64,000 bases of DNA from an uncultured Acidobacteriia bacterium (GTDB lineage: Bacteria; Acidobacteriota; Terriglobia; Bryobacterales; Bryobacteraceae), in assembly GCA_903881085.1 (NCBI GenBank), contig CAIRSA010000194.1, positions 1 to 64,000 of the forward strand, written 5' to 3'. Shown here in pieces: positions 16,462 to 25,934 of this stretch. The translations under genes and the position numbers were made by a program. Position 1 is the first letter of the stretch; each line of letters begins with the position of its first letter. Under the pieces are notes generated by a model. It was given only the letters and a program-made list of their open reading frames with translations, did no database searches and was not told the origin of the DNA.

Positions 16462-17421
16462 TCATAAACGATCTGCGAGCAGGACCTTCAGCACGCCCTT
16501 CGTCGCCGCGCGCTCGAAGGCCTTCGCCGCGTCTGCCAGCGTGTGGGTTTCTGAGATCATATCGGCCACATTGATCTTGCCTTGCCTCAGTAGTCGCAGG
16601 GCCGGTTCCATGCGTCCGCAGCGCGAGCCGACCAGCGTGATTTCGTTAACGATAATGGGCGCGGTGTTGATCGAAACCATGCCGTGTACGGTGGACTTCA
16701 TGATGACGGTGCCTCGCGGCCGTGCCCGCGCTGCGGCGCTGGTAAGCCCTTCGGCGGAGCCAGTGGAATCGACCACGAAATCGTATTCGGCGACGGGAAG
16801 TTTCTTGCCCGCAATTTCCGTTGTGACTCCCTTCGACGCACTGATGCGGAGCTTTTCTTTGTGCCGCCCGAATTGGTGAACGGCCGCGCCGTGGGCCTGT
16901 AGCACCTGTGCGATCAGCAGGCCGAGTTTGCCGTCACCCAACACCGCGACAGGGGCTCCTTTCGGGATCTTCACCTGATCAAGAATTTCGCACGCGGCTG
17001 CCAGCGGCTCCGTGAATACGGCGTGATCGGTGGAGACCTGCTTCGGCACCTCGTGCAGATTACGCTCGGGCAGCGTGAGAAATTCTCGAAACGCTCCAGG
17101 GTGCTTCACGATGCCGAGCACGGTGCGCGTAGGGCAGTGGCGGCCCAGCCCACGCCGGCACCAATCGCAGTTGTTGCAGTGCAGATTGATCTCGCCCACC
17201 ACGCGGCGGCCGATCCACTGGCGGTCCGTTGCTTCCACCACTTCGCCAACAAACTCATGGCCGGGCGTGCCTTTGAAGCCGTAGTAGCCGCGTTGCAGTT
17301 CCAGGTCGGTGTTGCAGATGCCTCCGCGCAGCAGGCGGATGCGGGCGAATCCTTCAGGCAAAACAGGCTGTGGGCGGCGGCGGATTTCCACACATCCGGC
17401 TTCAAGATGAACGGCGAGCAT
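16462..17421 (-). CDS. Zinc-dependent medium-chain alcohol dehydrogenase
   Basis: 319 residues, a little shorter than the usual 340-350. Catalytic zinc ligands are Cys in GGICNTDLEL and the His/Glu of GHEF; the structural zinc site is the four-cysteine CNNCDWCRRGLGRHC; the NAD(P) loop is AVLGDGKLGLL. It resembles sorbitol/threonine-dehydrogenase-like enzymes that oxidise a sugar or polyol. Unlike the next two genes it lacks a signal, so it acts in the cytoplasm. It is the first gene of the three-gene set and diverges from thrC with only 25 bases between the starts. Confidence 0.87.
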   Translation of the reverse strand: MLAVHLEAGCVEIRRRPQPVLPEGFARIRLLRGGICNTDLELQRGYYGFKGTPGHEFVGEVVEATDRQWIGRRVVGEINLHCNNCDWCRRGLGRHCPTRTVLGIVKHPGAFREFLTLPERNLHEVPKQVSTDHAVFTEPLAAACEILDQVKIPKGAPVAVLGDGKLGLLIAQVLQAHGAAVHQFGRHKEKLRISASKGVTTEIAGKKLPVAEYDFVVDSTGSAEGLTSAAARARPRGTVIMKSTVHGMVSINTAPIIVNEITLVGSRCGRMEPALRLLRQGKINVADMISETHTLADAAKAFERAATKGVLKVLLADRL

Positions 17422-17446
17422 TTAGGCTTAGTATAATTGAGAATTC

Positions 17447-18748
17447 ATGCCTGCTGAACTAATTTGTTTTGAACCCTCCTGCCGTGCGACGTACCCGCTG
17501 AATGAGGTCATCTATAACTGCCCCAAGTGCGGCGGTCTGTTGGAAGTCAAGTACCCGGCGCCAACGCAGAGTGCCGCTGAGCTGAAGAAGATTTTCCGCG
17601 AACGGCGGATGAGCAACGCCAAGCTCGATCAGAGCGGCGTGTGGCGCTATCGCGAACTCTTCAACTTCGCCGATGACCCGGAAACACAGGTTGTCACGCT
17701 GCGCGAAGGCAACACGCCGTTGCTCGAGGCACCGCGTGCGGCAAAGTACGGCGGTCTCGATAAGGTAGTGTTCAAGCATCAGGGCTTCAACCCAACGGGC
17801 TCGTTCAAAGACAACGGCATGACGTGCGGCGCCACGCAGGCCCGTCGTCTTGGCATGAAGCGGGTGGCGTGCGTTTCCACCGGCAACACATCGGCCTCGA
17901 TGGCGGCATACGCGGCCGCAGGTGGACTCGACCCGATCATCTTTATTCCGCACGGCAACATCAGTTACGGCAAACTGGCGCAGGCTTTGGAGTATGGCGC
18001 CAAGACGCTGCAAGTTGAGGCGAACTTCGATCAGATTCTGGCGTTGGTGCGCGTGCTCTCTGAAAAGATGGGCATCTATCTCTTGAATTCCATCAACCCG
18101 TTCCGCATTGAAGGGCAGAAGTCCATTGCCATCGAAATGATGGATCAGCGCGATTGGCAGGTGCCGGATTGGATCGTGCTGCCGGGCGGCAATCTGGGTA
18201 ACGTGTCGGCGCTGGGCAAGGGTCTGCGCGAGATGCATGAGCAGGGCTTCATCGACAAGTTGCCGAAGCTTGCGGTGGTGCAGGCTGAAGGCGCGGCCCC
18301 GTTCTATTCGTACATGAAGGATCAATCTGCGTTCGTCGCCGTCCATCATCCGGAGACGCTGGCGACGGCGATCAAGATTGGCGATCCGGTTTCGTGGCCC
18401 AAGGCGCTGCTCGAAATCACGACGTCAGGCGGCGTAGTGGAGCGCGTCACCGAACAGGAGATCGCGGATGCCAAAGCCGTGATCGGCGCGAGCGGCATCG
18501 GCTGCGAACCGGCCTCCGCGGCAACGCTCGCCGGCATCAAGAAGCTGACCGCGGCGGGAGTGATCGCGCACGATGCCGATGTAGTGGCCGTATTGACGGG
18601 CAATGTGTTGAAGGACCCGGATTACATCTACAAGTATCATACGGGGCAGTTGGATGACCCGCATGGTAAGCGGCTCACATCGTCTTTCGGCAATGCACCG
18701 ATTGTTGTGCCGAACGATCCGGAAAAGATCGCTGCGCTGCTGGGGTAA
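17447..18748 (+). CDS. thrC: Threonine synthase
   Basis: 433 residues. It begins with a rubredoxin-like zinc knuckle (Cys7, Cys12, Cys25, Cys28) found in the archaeal/plant-like class of threonine synthases, followed by the PLP fold with Lys121 in PTGSFKDNGM, STGNTSASMAAYA for the phosphate of PLP and the GGNLGN loop. It converts O-phosphohomoserine to threonine. A TATAAT at 17432-17437 lies only 9 bases before the ATG, so the transcript may be nearly leaderless; the ribosome site (GAG) is weak. No matching -35 is visible. Confidence 0.93.
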   Translation: MPAELICFEPSCRATYPLNEVIYNCPKCGGLLEVKYPAPTQSAAELKKIFRERRMSNAKLDQSGVWRYRELFNFADDPETQVVTLREGNTPLLEAPRAAKYGGLDKVVFKHQGFNPTGSFKDNGMTCGATQARRLGMKRVACVSTGNTSASMAAYAAAGGLDPIIFIPHGNISYGKLAQALEYGAKTLQVEANFDQILALVRVLSEKMGIYLLNSINPFRIEGQKSIAIEMMDQRDWQVPDWIVLPGGNLGNVSALGKGLREMHEQGFIDKLPKLAVVQAEGAAPFYSYMKDQSAFVAVHHPETLATAIKIGDPVSWPKALLEITTSGGVVERVTEQEIADAKAVIGASGIGCEPASAATLAGIKKLTAAGVIAHDADVVAVLTGNVLKDPDYIYKYHTGQLDDPHGKRLTSSFGNAPIVVPNDPEKIAALLG

Positions 18749-18753
18749 GTCAT

Positions 18754-19161
18754 TTAATAGTCGATGGAAACTACTCGGATGCGATTCGTGCGATGAATGG
18801 CGGATGATGGCTTTTCGGATGTGATGAGTTCATCGCATCCGTATTGCTCAGCTAAAATCACATGGGTGGCATCGGCCCATGAGAGCCCTGACCGGCATGC
18901 TTCTTCGAAAGCCGCCTCCATCGTGGACTTATCGATTGGCGCCCAAGTTGACACGGAGGTGAAGAAGGCTTCGTAGAACTGCAATTCAGCTTTTCGCCCG
19001 AAATAGGATGGCTTCGGCAACGTTTCGTATCTGACTAGATCACTGGAAGCAAACTCACGCTGGGTGATGTCGCAGATTAGCTCGAAGGCTCGAATACCGA
19101 GTGGGCCAATTCCTCTTGCCGCCGCGATCAGCACTCCGGAATCGATGTAACTCCGCGTCAA
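18754..19161 (-). CDS. PIN-domain toxin (VapC-like)
   Basis: 135 residues. Acidic PIN residues are Asp7 (YIDSGVL), Glu46 (VRYETL) and Asp97 (SWADATHV). PIN toxins are metal-dependent RNases. The start overlaps the small upstream gene by 4 bases (ATGA), the arrangement of an antitoxin-toxin pair. It converges on thrC with a 5-base gap. Confidence 0.82.
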   Translation of the reverse strand: MTRSYIDSGVLIAAARGIGPLGIRAFELICDITQREFASSDLVRYETLPKPSYFGRKAELQFYEAFFTSVSTWAPIDKSTMEAAFEEACRSGLSWADATHVILAEQYGCDELITSEKPSSAIHRTNRIRVVSIDY

Positions 19162-19343
19162 TTCTTGGTGGTGCGCATGGTACCCTTGCGCGCTCGGATC
19201 TCGCGACGGAGTTCTGAATCTGTCAGGAGGGGAATTCCGGACGCGACGATTTTCTCGCGGAGCCTGCGATACTTCTCCGCAGCGTCCGTGGTCTTCATCG
19301 AATTGGTTGTGACGACGCTTGTGTAAGGCTTCAGTTTAGGCAT
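19158..19343 (-). CDS. Probable antitoxin of the PIN module
   Basis: 61 residues from the ATG at 19343 (a TTG at 19364 would add seven residues; neither has a clear ribosome site). It is a short charged protein with MKTTDAAEKYRRLREKIVASGIPLLTDSELRREIRARKG in its second half, likely alpha-helical. No DNA-binding family is recognised. The call rests on size, translational coupling to the PIN gene and order. Confidence 0.6.
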   Translation of the reverse strand: MPKLKPYTSVVTTNSMKTTDAAEKYRRLREKIVASGIPLLTDSELRREIRARKGTMRTTKN

Positions 19344-19388
19344 GCGGCTAAAACCAGCTACCAATCAAATGGTAATACAGAATTGTCG

Positions 19389-21554
19389 CTAACTGCTGTG
19401 TGCGCGGGCACCTTTGATCAACAGCACGGCCATAATCAGCAAGCCCAACGCCGTAAGCCCCGCCCCTGCGATTACACTCATAGGCCGGTAGCGCATTGAG
19501 ATCTGGTGCACTCCCTTTTCCACCACGATGCCGCGCATCGCCGCGTTCACTTCCAGGATCTCTGCCGGCTTCCCGTCAACCGTGGCCTTCCAGCCGGGGA
19601 AGTAGATGTCGGCGATAACCACCATCGCGCGGCACGGGAGTTCCACGGCCAAACTGCTGGCTGCCGGCCGACGTGTATTCCACTGCAGCCTGTCCTCGCC
19701 CTGGCAGGTTTCAAGTTTCAAAGGCTCAGTGTAGACGAGCGCTTCCTTGCGCGGATCCTTGTTGATCTCCGGGTTGATTCCCGGGGCTTCGATCTTGCGC
19801 GTTTGATGCACGATCCAGGCACGCGGCATTGCCGTCGAGTTGCGGAACACTTTCATTCCGCTCTTTCCTTTGAAGACCTCTTCCTGTCCCTTTCGATTGG
19901 ACTCCATGCGAACCGCGTAGTTCACAGCGAACAGGTCGAGCTTCTTCTCTTCGTCACCTCCAAGTTGCTGGATGTTGGCGGTGAGGCTGGCGAGGTATCC
20001 GTTGTAGGTTTCCACGCCATGCCAGTCACCCATATTCGCGGGTAGTTTCTGGCCATCGATATCCACACGGAAGGGACGCGGCAATGTTTGCAGGTAGGCG
20101 AACACGTCGGGGTCCTGTGCCAGATGTGCGACGAAGTTCTCGCGGCCGGTCTTCAAGTATTTGCTGCCGATTGCATAGAAGCTGATATTGCCCAACTCCA
20201 TCAGGATCAGGAACAGCAAAGCTGATTTTGCGAAGGTCGAGCTGACTTCCCCTTTTCGCCATAGCGCCATTAGTGCGCAGGACAGCAGCGCCAGCAACGG
20301 GGTCATCAGCAACCGCTCGTCGATCGGCACTCCGCCCTTATAGACGTAGACCATCACTGCCGTGTAGAAAATCACCGGCAATCCTAGCAGGAACCAGTGC
20401 AGTGGCCTTGATTGGCGAACCTCTTTCGAATCGATCGCATAGGCCAGCAGTGCGGCGCAGGCGGCATGGAACAGCACGACGGCCATTGACGGGCTGCGCG
20501 CCTTTTCCACCATCGGGACCAGCGCATAGAGGATCCCCTGGAACAGGTTGAATGGCGCGATCGAGTAAAGCAGGCCACCCAGTCCGATCGCTCCCAGCAG
20601 GCGCACCTCAGGCCGCCGCCGGAGCAGGATCACCGCGGCCACGGCGAGGGAGACGGCCACCACGCCGAAGAAGGAGTCCGTGCTGGTGGGCAGGGCGGGG
20701 AACACCGTGCCGAGCAGGCTGATGGGCGGATTCGAAAACTGCGCCTGCATCTGGTAGGGGACTTTATCGGCCCAGCCGACGGGGTCGTCAATGCCCACCC
20801 AGCGCTTAGCCAGCTTGCCGTATTCGATTGCGGGCAGCATTTGAAGCGCACTGACAAGGCCCGTCATGACGCCGAAGCTGGCTGCGCGCCACACCATTTT
20901 CAGGTCCGGATTGCCGTTGCGGAGAATCAGATAAATCCACATGCCGCCACTCATCAGCCCAATGAAAATGGGCACCTGGTGGTGTCCGCTCAGAAAGGCG
21001 ATGCCGAGCATGGCGCCGGCCAGCGGGGCGCTCAAATTGGCGCGGTCGTTACGCGCCACGCGCAGCAAGAACAGGATCACAAGCGGAGTCCACATGGCTC
21101 CGTTCAGCATCACGGGCCAATCGATCACTCCCATGTATCCGCCCAGGCCAAAGGCGCAGCCTGCCACGATCGATGCGCCGCGGGAGCGCTTCAAGTCGCG
21201 GCACAGCAGGTAGCAGAAGAAAGCGCCCAGGAAGTGCATCAAGACGAAATACCAATGCATGTACGACTGGCGGATCCAGCCGTCGTTGAGTGGCAGGTTG
21301 AACAGGATCCAATTGAGCGGGAATGCTGCACCGGTGATCACCTGACCGTACAGCGGTTGACCGCTCCAGTGGTAGGGATCCCACAACGGGATGCGGCCCG
21401 CTTGCCATTCCGAGGCCTGGAATTGCAGCCATGGCATCACCTGGTAGGCAAGGTCGGGCGAATCGAGCCAGGTATATTCGTTGGTGAGCGTGAAGCGCCA
21501 GTAGAAGAGCGTGCAGACCAGGAGGATGACGGCTGGGGCGAGGATGCGTCTCAT
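19389..21554 (-). CDS. YfhO-family multipass membrane protein (second of a tandem pair)
   Basis: 721 residues, about 12-13 membrane segments. The family motif LDSPDLAYQVMPWLQFQ with WDPYHWSGQPLYGQ after the first segment is the GT-C-like catalytic loop of YfhO proteins. A C-terminal periplasmic beta-rich domain carries ADIYFPGWKATVDGKPAEILEVN, the conserved YfhO ending. The family glycosylates lipoteichoic acid in Firmicutes; in diderm Acidobacteriota the acceptor is unknown. It shares order and motifs throughout with the adjacent 732-residue gene, overlapping its stop by 4 bases, so the two arose by duplication. Confidence 0.82.
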   Translation of the reverse strand: MRRILAPAVILLVCTLFYWRFTLTNEYTWLDSPDLAYQVMPWLQFQASEWQAGRIPLWDPYHWSGQPLYGQVITGAAFPLNWILFNLPLNDGWIRQSYMHWYFVLMHFLGAFFCYLLCRDLKRSRGASIVAGCAFGLGGYMGVIDWPVMLNGAMWTPLVILFLLRVARNDRANLSAPLAGAMLGIAFLSGHHQVPIFIGLMSGGMWIYLILRNGNPDLKMVWRAASFGVMTGLVSALQMLPAIEYGKLAKRWVGIDDPVGWADKVPYQMQAQFSNPPISLLGTVFPALPTSTDSFFGVVAVSLAVAAVILLRRRPEVRLLGAIGLGGLLYSIAPFNLFQGILYALVPMVEKARSPSMAVVLFHAACAALLAYAIDSKEVRQSRPLHWFLLGLPVIFYTAVMVYVYKGGVPIDERLLMTPLLALLSCALMALWRKGEVSSTFAKSALLFLILMELGNISFYAIGSKYLKTGRENFVAHLAQDPDVFAYLQTLPRPFRVDIDGQKLPANMGDWHGVETYNGYLASLTANIQQLGGDEEKKLDLFAVNYAVRMESNRKGQEEVFKGKSGMKVFRNSTAMPRAWIVHQTRKIEAPGINPEINKDPRKEALVYTEPLKLETCQGEDRLQWNTRRPAASSLAVELPCRAMVVIADIYFPGWKATVDGKPAEILEVNAAMRGIVVEKGVHQISMRYRPMSVIAGAGLTALGLLIMAVLLIKGARAHSS

Positions 21555-23749
21555 CCGTTAGACTCCCGCCGCCTTGTCACAACACCAATCCCCAACACCA
21601 CCAGCACGCCGAGCAAAGACAGCACCGCACCAGTGATCACGCTCGTTGGCCGGTAGCGCATCTCCACTGTGTGGACGCCGGCTTCCACAACCACTCCACG
21701 CTCTGCTCCGTTCACTTCGAGGATTGCGGCCGCCACGCCATCCACTTTGGCTTGCCAGCCGGGGAAGTAGGTGTCGGCGATAACCAGCAAGCCACGGCAT
21801 GCTGCCTCGGTCTTCAAAGCAATGTGCGAGGGCTCGCGCAAGGTCCACTGCGTTTGTGGGGTATCGGTACAAGCGGCCAACTTCGGCGGCTCGCTCATGA
21901 TCGTCGCTTCGGCGCGCGGATCGTTGGGCTTTTCAAATCGGTGGCTGGTGCGGCGAGCCTGATGCACGATCCACGCCCGCGGCATCGCCATAGGGTTCTT
22001 GTACACCTTCAGCCCGGAACGTCCAGCGAAGACCTCGACCTGGTCGGGCCTATCCGCAGCTTTGCGCAGATCGTAGGTCACGGCGAACAGATCGCGCGAA
22101 GCCGGAGCGTTGATTTCGGCCTCCTGCAGATTGGCCGAAACGCTGGCCAGATACCCACCGGAGGTCTCGACTCCATTCCAATCGCCAAAGTTATACGGAA
22201 GCGTTTCGTCGTCGACACGGACGCGGAACGGCCGCGGTTGATCGGCGAGAAACTTCAAGATGTCGACATTCGAAGAGTGTTCGGCCAGGAAGTGCAGCTT
22301 GCGGTTCTTGTCGTATTTTCCAGCGTAGTTCAACGTTGTGAAGTTGCCCAGTTCCATCAGCAAGAGTGCCAGCACGCTGAACTTGGCCGCGCGTGAACCT
22401 ATCTCGCCACGGCTCCACAGAAACAACACGGCCGCCAGCAACAGGGCGGTGAAGGGGGCCATCACCAGAGGTCCGTAAATGTCCGTCTTTTGAACGAAGA
22501 CCATGCCCATGATGATTAAAAGCAACACGCCCGCTCCGCCGAGTAGCGCCCAACGCAACGGCTTCATGTTGCGCACCGCGGCCGAGTCGATGCCGAAGGC
22601 GATCAGCGGGGCCACACCCGCGTGAAACAGCAGAAGCGCCATGGCCGGGTTACGCGCCTTTTCCAGCATCGGAACCAGCGAATAGAGCATGCCGTGCTCC
22701 ACCACCTTACTGCCAAGGGCAAACAAAAACGCGCTCACGGCCAGAAGCGCCAGCGCGCGTACGGCGAACTTGCGCCGGGCAGCGATGAATCCACAAAGGG
22801 CGAAACAAAAAGCCACAATTCCAGTGAAGGATTCGGCGTTGCGGGAAAGACTCTGGAACAGAATTCCAGGTACCGACAGCGGCCCGGAAGAGTAGTCCTG
22901 ATGCACCTGATACGGAACCTTGTCGTTCCATCCGAGCGGCTGATCGACTCCCGCCCAGCGTTTAGCCAACTGGCCGTACTCGTATGCCGGCAACGTTTGC
23001 AGCGCGCTCACCATGAACAGAAGCACGCCAAACACAAGGGCGTTGAGCAGCAGCCGGCGGTCGCGTTTGATGAGATACAACCAATAGATCCCTGCGGCCA
23101 GCGTCATATAAATGGGAATCTGGTGATGTCCGCTTAGCCACGCCATGCCCAGCGCGGCACCTGCAAACGCGGAGTTGGCCATAGTAGAATGGCCGCCGCC
23201 AACGCGCAGCAGAAACATCAAAACAAGCGGCGCCCAACATGCACCGTTCAGCATCTGCGGCCAGTCATTCGAACCCATGAAGCCGCCAAAGGCGAAACTG
23301 CATCCGGCGATGATCGAAGCCAGCCGCGAGCGGCGCAGGTCGCGGCACAACAAATAACAAAACCACGCCGCGATGAAATGAATCAATACGAAGTAGGCAT
23401 TCAGGTAGGCTAGCCGGATCCAGCCATCGTGCAGCGGGGCGCGGAAGAGCAGCCAGTTGAGCGGATAGGCAACACCGGGCTGTGCCTGACCGATGAGCGG
23501 CTGGCCGTTCCAGGAATACGGATCCCACACCGGGATTCGCCAGTGTCGCCATTCGGTGGCCTGCACCTGCAGCCAGGGCAGAACCTGGTAGGCAAGGTCG
23601 GGGCTATCCAGCCAGTTATATTCGTCCGTTAGCGTTAGCTTCCAGAAGAACAGGAAAGTGATCAGCAAAAGAAATGCTGGACCAGCAAGGGCATACGCCT
23701 TACGAAGTGGCCACGATCGGCCAGAGTGGTGCTTTTCGGCCACCTGCAT
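21551..23749 (-). CDS. YfhO-family multipass membrane protein (first of a tandem pair)
   Basis: 732 residues. As in the next gene, the first loop holds LDSPDLAYQVLPWLQVQ and WDPYSWNGQPLIGQ, followed by many membrane segments and the C-terminal ADTYFPGWQAKVDGVAAAILEVN domain. A basic N-terminus of about 20 residues precedes the first membrane segment. The paralogues are clearly diverged, so the duplication is not recent. It diverges from the FecR/DUF6600 gene with 106 bases between the starts, which should hold both promoters. Likely a polyprenyl-phosphate-dependent transferase. Confidence 0.82.
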   Translation of the reverse strand: MQVAEKHHSGRSWPLRKAYALAGPAFLLLITFLFFWKLTLTDEYNWLDSPDLAYQVLPWLQVQATEWRHWRIPVWDPYSWNGQPLIGQAQPGVAYPLNWLLFRAPLHDGWIRLAYLNAYFVLIHFIAAWFCYLLCRDLRRSRLASIIAGCSFAFGGFMGSNDWPQMLNGACWAPLVLMFLLRVGGGHSTMANSAFAGAALGMAWLSGHHQIPIYMTLAAGIYWLYLIKRDRRLLLNALVFGVLLFMVSALQTLPAYEYGQLAKRWAGVDQPLGWNDKVPYQVHQDYSSGPLSVPGILFQSLSRNAESFTGIVAFCFALCGFIAARRKFAVRALALLAVSAFLFALGSKVVEHGMLYSLVPMLEKARNPAMALLLFHAGVAPLIAFGIDSAAVRNMKPLRWALLGGAGVLLLIIMGMVFVQKTDIYGPLVMAPFTALLLAAVLFLWSRGEIGSRAAKFSVLALLLMELGNFTTLNYAGKYDKNRKLHFLAEHSSNVDILKFLADQPRPFRVRVDDETLPYNFGDWNGVETSGGYLASVSANLQEAEINAPASRDLFAVTYDLRKAADRPDQVEVFAGRSGLKVYKNPMAMPRAWIVHQARRTSHRFEKPNDPRAEATIMSEPPKLAACTDTPQTQWTLREPSHIALKTEAACRGLLVIADTYFPGWQAKVDGVAAAILEVNGAERGVVVEAGVHTVEMRYRPTSVITGAVLSLLGVLVVLGIGVVTRRRESNG

Positions 23750-23855
23750 AAAAGGTCATCATAGCGGAAATTGATAGAAAACGAAAGACTTCGCGATTGG
23801 CCGCTCAGTTGCAAGGTCTTATGTGAAGATATGAAGTGCCCGAGAGGTGGCCTTT

Positions 23856-25817
23856 ATGAAACTGCACACCATTCAAGTACGCATTTTGCAAGCCCTGATG
23901 CTTGCAGCGCTGGTTGTTCCCACTGCCGCTTTTGCCGATGAGGAAGATGCTCCGGGCAAGGGTGTGGCTCGCATCAGCTTGTTGAACGGCGAAGTTTCGG
24001 TGAAGCGTGGCGACACGGGCGACATCACGGCGGCGGCGATCAACGCTCCGATGATGGCCGACGACCAGATGCAGACCGCTGCCGGTGCAAAGGCCGAGAT
24101 CCAGTTGGATTCGGCCAACGTACTACGGTTAGGGCAGGCGACGGAGATCCACATTGCGGATCTGGAAAATCACCGCTACACGGTGCAGGTTGGCAAGGGC
24201 ATGGCGACGTACCGCGTGATGCGCGATGGGGCAGGCGATGTCGAGATCGGCACCCCGATCTTGAGTGTGCGTCCTCTGCGCCGCGGTTCCTACAAGATTT
24301 TGGTAAACGAAGATGGCTCGGCGGAAATTACAGTACGCTCGGGCGAGGCCGACGTGATGTCGCAGCGCGGTTCGCAGCGGCTGCGGGCAGGCCAGACCAT
24401 GATGGCGCGCGGCACGCAGGCCGATCCGGAATTCCAGATTATCGCCATGCGCGGCGTGGATGAATTCGATCGCTGGAGCGACGGCCGCGACAACTTGATG
24501 GCAAATTCTCGCAGCGCTCAGTATATGTCGCAGGACATCAATGGCGCCGAGGATCTGGATGCAGGCGGACGTTGGGTTGCCACTCCGGAATACGGCAATG
24601 TCTGGACGCCCACGGTGGCTCCTGGTTGGGCGCCTTACCGCTACGGACGTTGGACTTGGGAAGACTATTATGGCTGGACTTGGGTTAGCTACGATCCTTG
24701 GGGTTGGGCTCCTTACCATTATGGACGTTGGTTCAACTCGCCGTCCTATGGATGGTGCTGGTGGCCCGGTGGCATGCGCGATCGTCACTTCTATCGCCCG
24801 GCGCTGGTTGGCTTCCTCGGGTTCGGCGGCGTCGGAATTGGCTTCGGTCATCTCGGCTGGGTTCCGCTGGCTCCGTTTGAAGTGTTCCACCCCTGGTATG
24901 GACGGGGCTTCTATGGCGGCTATCGCAACGGGTCCTATAACACAGGCGGAATTGTTGCCAACGTGAACATCTCAAACGTGTACCGCAATGCTCGGGTAAA
25001 CAACGGCGTGACGAATGTACGGGCGGGCGAATTCGGGCGCGGCAGCGTGAATCACACGCCGGTAGATCCGTCTGCAATGCGCAACGCAAGTATGGTCCGC
25101 GGCGGTTTGCCTGTGACTCCGGATCACAGCAGTTTGCGTTATTCCGATTCGCAGGTGAGGAATTCCGCGGCGGCAGGTAATTCGAGGACGGGTTCTTCGT
25201 TCTATACACGCCGGTCGCCTTCCACGGCGAGCAGCAGCCGGGTGCCCTTTGAGCAGCAGCGCAGTGCGATCAGCAGGGCCGGCGGCGTGAATCCGAGTGC
25301 GTCTTCAAATGCTGGAGCGACTCGCAGTGCGGCTGGCGCTTCCGGCGCCGGGCAGGCGGCAGGCGCTGGTTCTTCCGGGAATGCAAGCTGGCGCAGGTTT
25401 GGCGACCCGACTTCACGTCCGGCAGGTTCCAGCAGGCCGACGGCAGGTAGTTCGGGTTCTTCGAATTCAGGTGCTTCGAACTCAGGTGGTTGGGACCGGT
25501 TCGGCAATCCTAGCGGTTCGAGCGCCACTCGCAGTGCGAGCCCGGTTTCTCCGCGGTCGTATCCATCCAATAATACGCGGTCGTATCCATCCAATAATAA
25601 TGGATACTCAGCCCCGCAGCGCCAAAGCGCACCGCAGCAGCGCGCAAACCCGGCGCCTGCTCCACAACAGCGGTCAGCTCCTGCCTATAACGGCGGCGGC
25701 AGCCGGTCGTCGGCTCCTCCGGCGTCGAGCGGCGGCGGACACAGCTCTTCGGGCGGCAGCAGCCATTCGTCCAGCAGCAGCCATTCGTCCAGCGGACGCA
25801 GCGGCGGCCATAGGTAA
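23856..25817 (+). CDS. FecR-domain and DUF6600 secreted protein with low-complexity tail
   Basis: 653 residues from the ATG at 23856, which follows a GAGAGGTGG ribosome site by 5 bases; the GTG at 23847 lies inside that site and is rejected. A signal peptide (to about TAAFADEE) precedes a FecR-type domain (ARISLLNGEVSVKRG to VRSGEADVMSQRG), then a Trp/Tyr/Gly-rich DUF6600 block with YGRWTWEDYYGWTWVSYDP and YHYGRWF, and a Ser/Gly/Asn/Pro-rich tail of about 250 residues. The tail carries a perfect 24-bp tandem duplication and Ser-His runs at the end. No sigma/anti-sigma pair is adjacent, so a classic FecR signalling role is doubtful; a surface or matrix protein is more likely. A terminator follows. 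Confidence 0.8.
   Translation: MKLHTIQVRILQALMLAALVVPTAAFADEEDAPGKGVARISLLNGEVSVKRGDTGDITAAAINAPMMADDQMQTAAGAKAEIQLDSANVLRLGQATEIHIADLENHRYTVQVGKGMATYRVMRDGAGDVEIGTPILSVRPLRRGSYKILVNEDGSAEITVRSGEADVMSQRGSQRLRAGQTMMARGTQADPEFQIIAMRGVDEFDRWSDGRDNLMANSRSAQYMSQDINGAEDLDAGGRWVATPEYGNVWTPTVAPGWAPYRYGRWTWEDYYGWTWVSYDPWGWAPYHYGRWFNSPSYGWCWWPGGMRDRHFYRPALVGFLGFGGVGIGFGHLGWVPLAPFEVFHPWYGRGFYGGYRNGSYNTGGIVANVNISNVYRNARVNNGVTNVRAGEFGRGSVNHTPVDPSAMRNASMVRGGLPVTPDHSSLRYSDSQVRNSAAAGNSRTGSSFYTRRSPSTASSSRVPFEQQRSAISRAGGVNPSASSNAGATRSAAGASGAGQAAGAGSSGNASWRRFGDPTSRPAGSSRPTAGSSGSSNSGASNSGGWDRFGNPSGSSATRSASPVSPRSYPSNNTRSYPSNNNGYSAPQRQSAPQQRANPAPAPQQRSAPAYNGGGSRSSAPPASSGGGHSSSGGSSHSSSSSHSSSGRSGGHR
25552..25599 (+). 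repeat. Perfect 24-bp tandem duplication in the FecR/DUF6600 gene
   Basis: Two identical 24-bp units (25552-25575 and 25576-25599), coding RSYPSNNT and RSYPSNNN. In frame, so the tail length can vary by slippage. A second, imperfect repeat (CAGCAGCCATTCGTCCAG, twice) lies near 25757-25793. Confidence 0.9.
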
Positions 25818-25860
25818 GTTCTCGTTTTCGGTTTTCACACAGACAGTGCTTCTTCCCTAA

Positions 25861-25897
25861 GCCCGTCCTCCCGGCAAGGAGGGCGGGCATTTTTTTG
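25861..25897 (+). terminator. Rho-independent terminator after the FecR/DUF6600 gene
   Basis: An 11-bp stem (GCCCGTCCTCC / GGAGGGCGGGC) with loop CGGCAA is followed by seven T. Placed 43 bases after the stop codon. Confidence 0.9.
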
Positions 25898-25934
25898 TTC
25901 TGCGCCGCCTGCTACGAACAACAAGGTTTATGGC

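Noticed and set aside
17459..18349. 296-residue minus-strand frame antisense to threonine synthase
   Set aside because: Codon-bias shadow; thrC has all family motifs on the plus strand.
24129..24890. 253-residue minus-strand frame in the FecR/DUF6600 gene
   Set aside because: Arg/Ala/His-rich shadow with no recognisable domain.
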